Assembly (NCBI GenBank): GCA_011037195.1 | Contig: JAAEAF010007798.1 | Location: 1 to 64,000 of the forward strand | From: Triatoma infestans | Lineage: Eukaryota; Arthropoda; Insecta; Hemiptera; Reduviidae | Direction of reading: 5' to 3' | DNA: 64,000 nucleotides | Shown: piece after piece, positions 63,915-64,000 of the stretch | Numbering within the stretch: the stretch's first letter is position 1 | How the letters are laid out: the number at the start of each line of letters is the position of its first letter | Translations under genes and position numbers: made by a program | The notes under the pieces: model-generated | Told to the model about the DNA's origin: nothing | The model's database searches: none | Seen by the model: only the letters and a program-made list of their open reading frames with translations

Positions 63915-64000
63915 TGTATATGTACAAGGACAATTTTCTAAAAATCACTTTTATAGACTCTCGCGATCCTCAAAACGTGTATTTCCGGTAAAAACTTGTT
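63850..64000 (-). repeat. Family X terminal fragment, cut by the window edge
   Basis: (CA)n at 63869-63890 and (TA)n at 63891-63914, then AGGACAATTTTCTAAAAATC and CCTCAAAACGTGTATTTCCG. Runs off the end. Confidence 0.65.

Overview
This window looks like intergenic, transposon-filled chromosomal DNA of an arthropod, most likely an insect; a hemipteran is my guess from the repeat style, not something the sequence proves. It is AT-rich with long A/T runs and microsatellites, and has no operons, rRNA or intact tRNA genes. Almost every recognisable reading frame is a decayed transposable element. The longest open frame is only 349 codons, and it belongs to a transposase broken in three places.

Layout. 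0.5-3.9 kb: a DNA transposon with near-perfect terminal inverted repeats, a 4-bp target duplication and a frameshifted DDE-type transposase. 3.9-8.5 kb: fragments of a dispersed family I call X, two solo LTRs, a LINE 3' end, a small hammerhead-type palindrome and a 28-bp tandem repeat. 9.1-13.1 kb: one nearly full-length but dead non-LTR retrotransposon (ORF1, endonuclease, reverse transcriptase). 13-28 kb: LINE, LTR, MITE and SINE fragments in AT-rich DNA. 27.5-32.2 kb: LTR-retrotransposon pieces (LTR, tRNA-Leu-type primer site, Gypsy integrase) and, at 31.05-32.13 kb, an intronless piece of a host EML microtubule-associated protein gene joined to LTR sequence. 32.5-50 kb: X copies, LINE fragments and a dense group of palindromic elements carrying hammerhead ribozymes, one with the C-terminus of a Penelope-like GIY-YIG protein. 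50.7-58.1 kb: SINEs and three related copies of a small secreted-peptide gene, one open, one frameshifted and one decayed and inverted. 58.3-64 kb: two more X copies, another hammerhead palindrome, a Tc1/mariner-like transposase remnant and a LINE C-terminus.

Three things stand out. (1) At least three families of palindromic retroelements carry divergent hammerhead ribozymes in their arms. Four copies are flanked by 12-14 bp target duplications, which points to Penelope-like retrotransposition. (2) EML mRNA sequence from the trimerisation coiled coil to the HELP motif is fused to an LTR close to the predicted 5' end of R, with GATAC microhomology. This is what misdirected first strand transfer would leave. 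(3) A small local family of secreted, Pro/Arg/Gly-rich peptides shares about 300 bp of promoter, and in all three copies the stop codon lies inside a GTAA splice-donor-like site.

Nested insertions give a relative order: family X was hit by an RNase H-bearing LINE, which was itself hit by a roughly 700-bp poly(A) retroposon; hammerhead elements both landed in LINEs and were hit by them. All calls come from reading the sequence; no database search was run.
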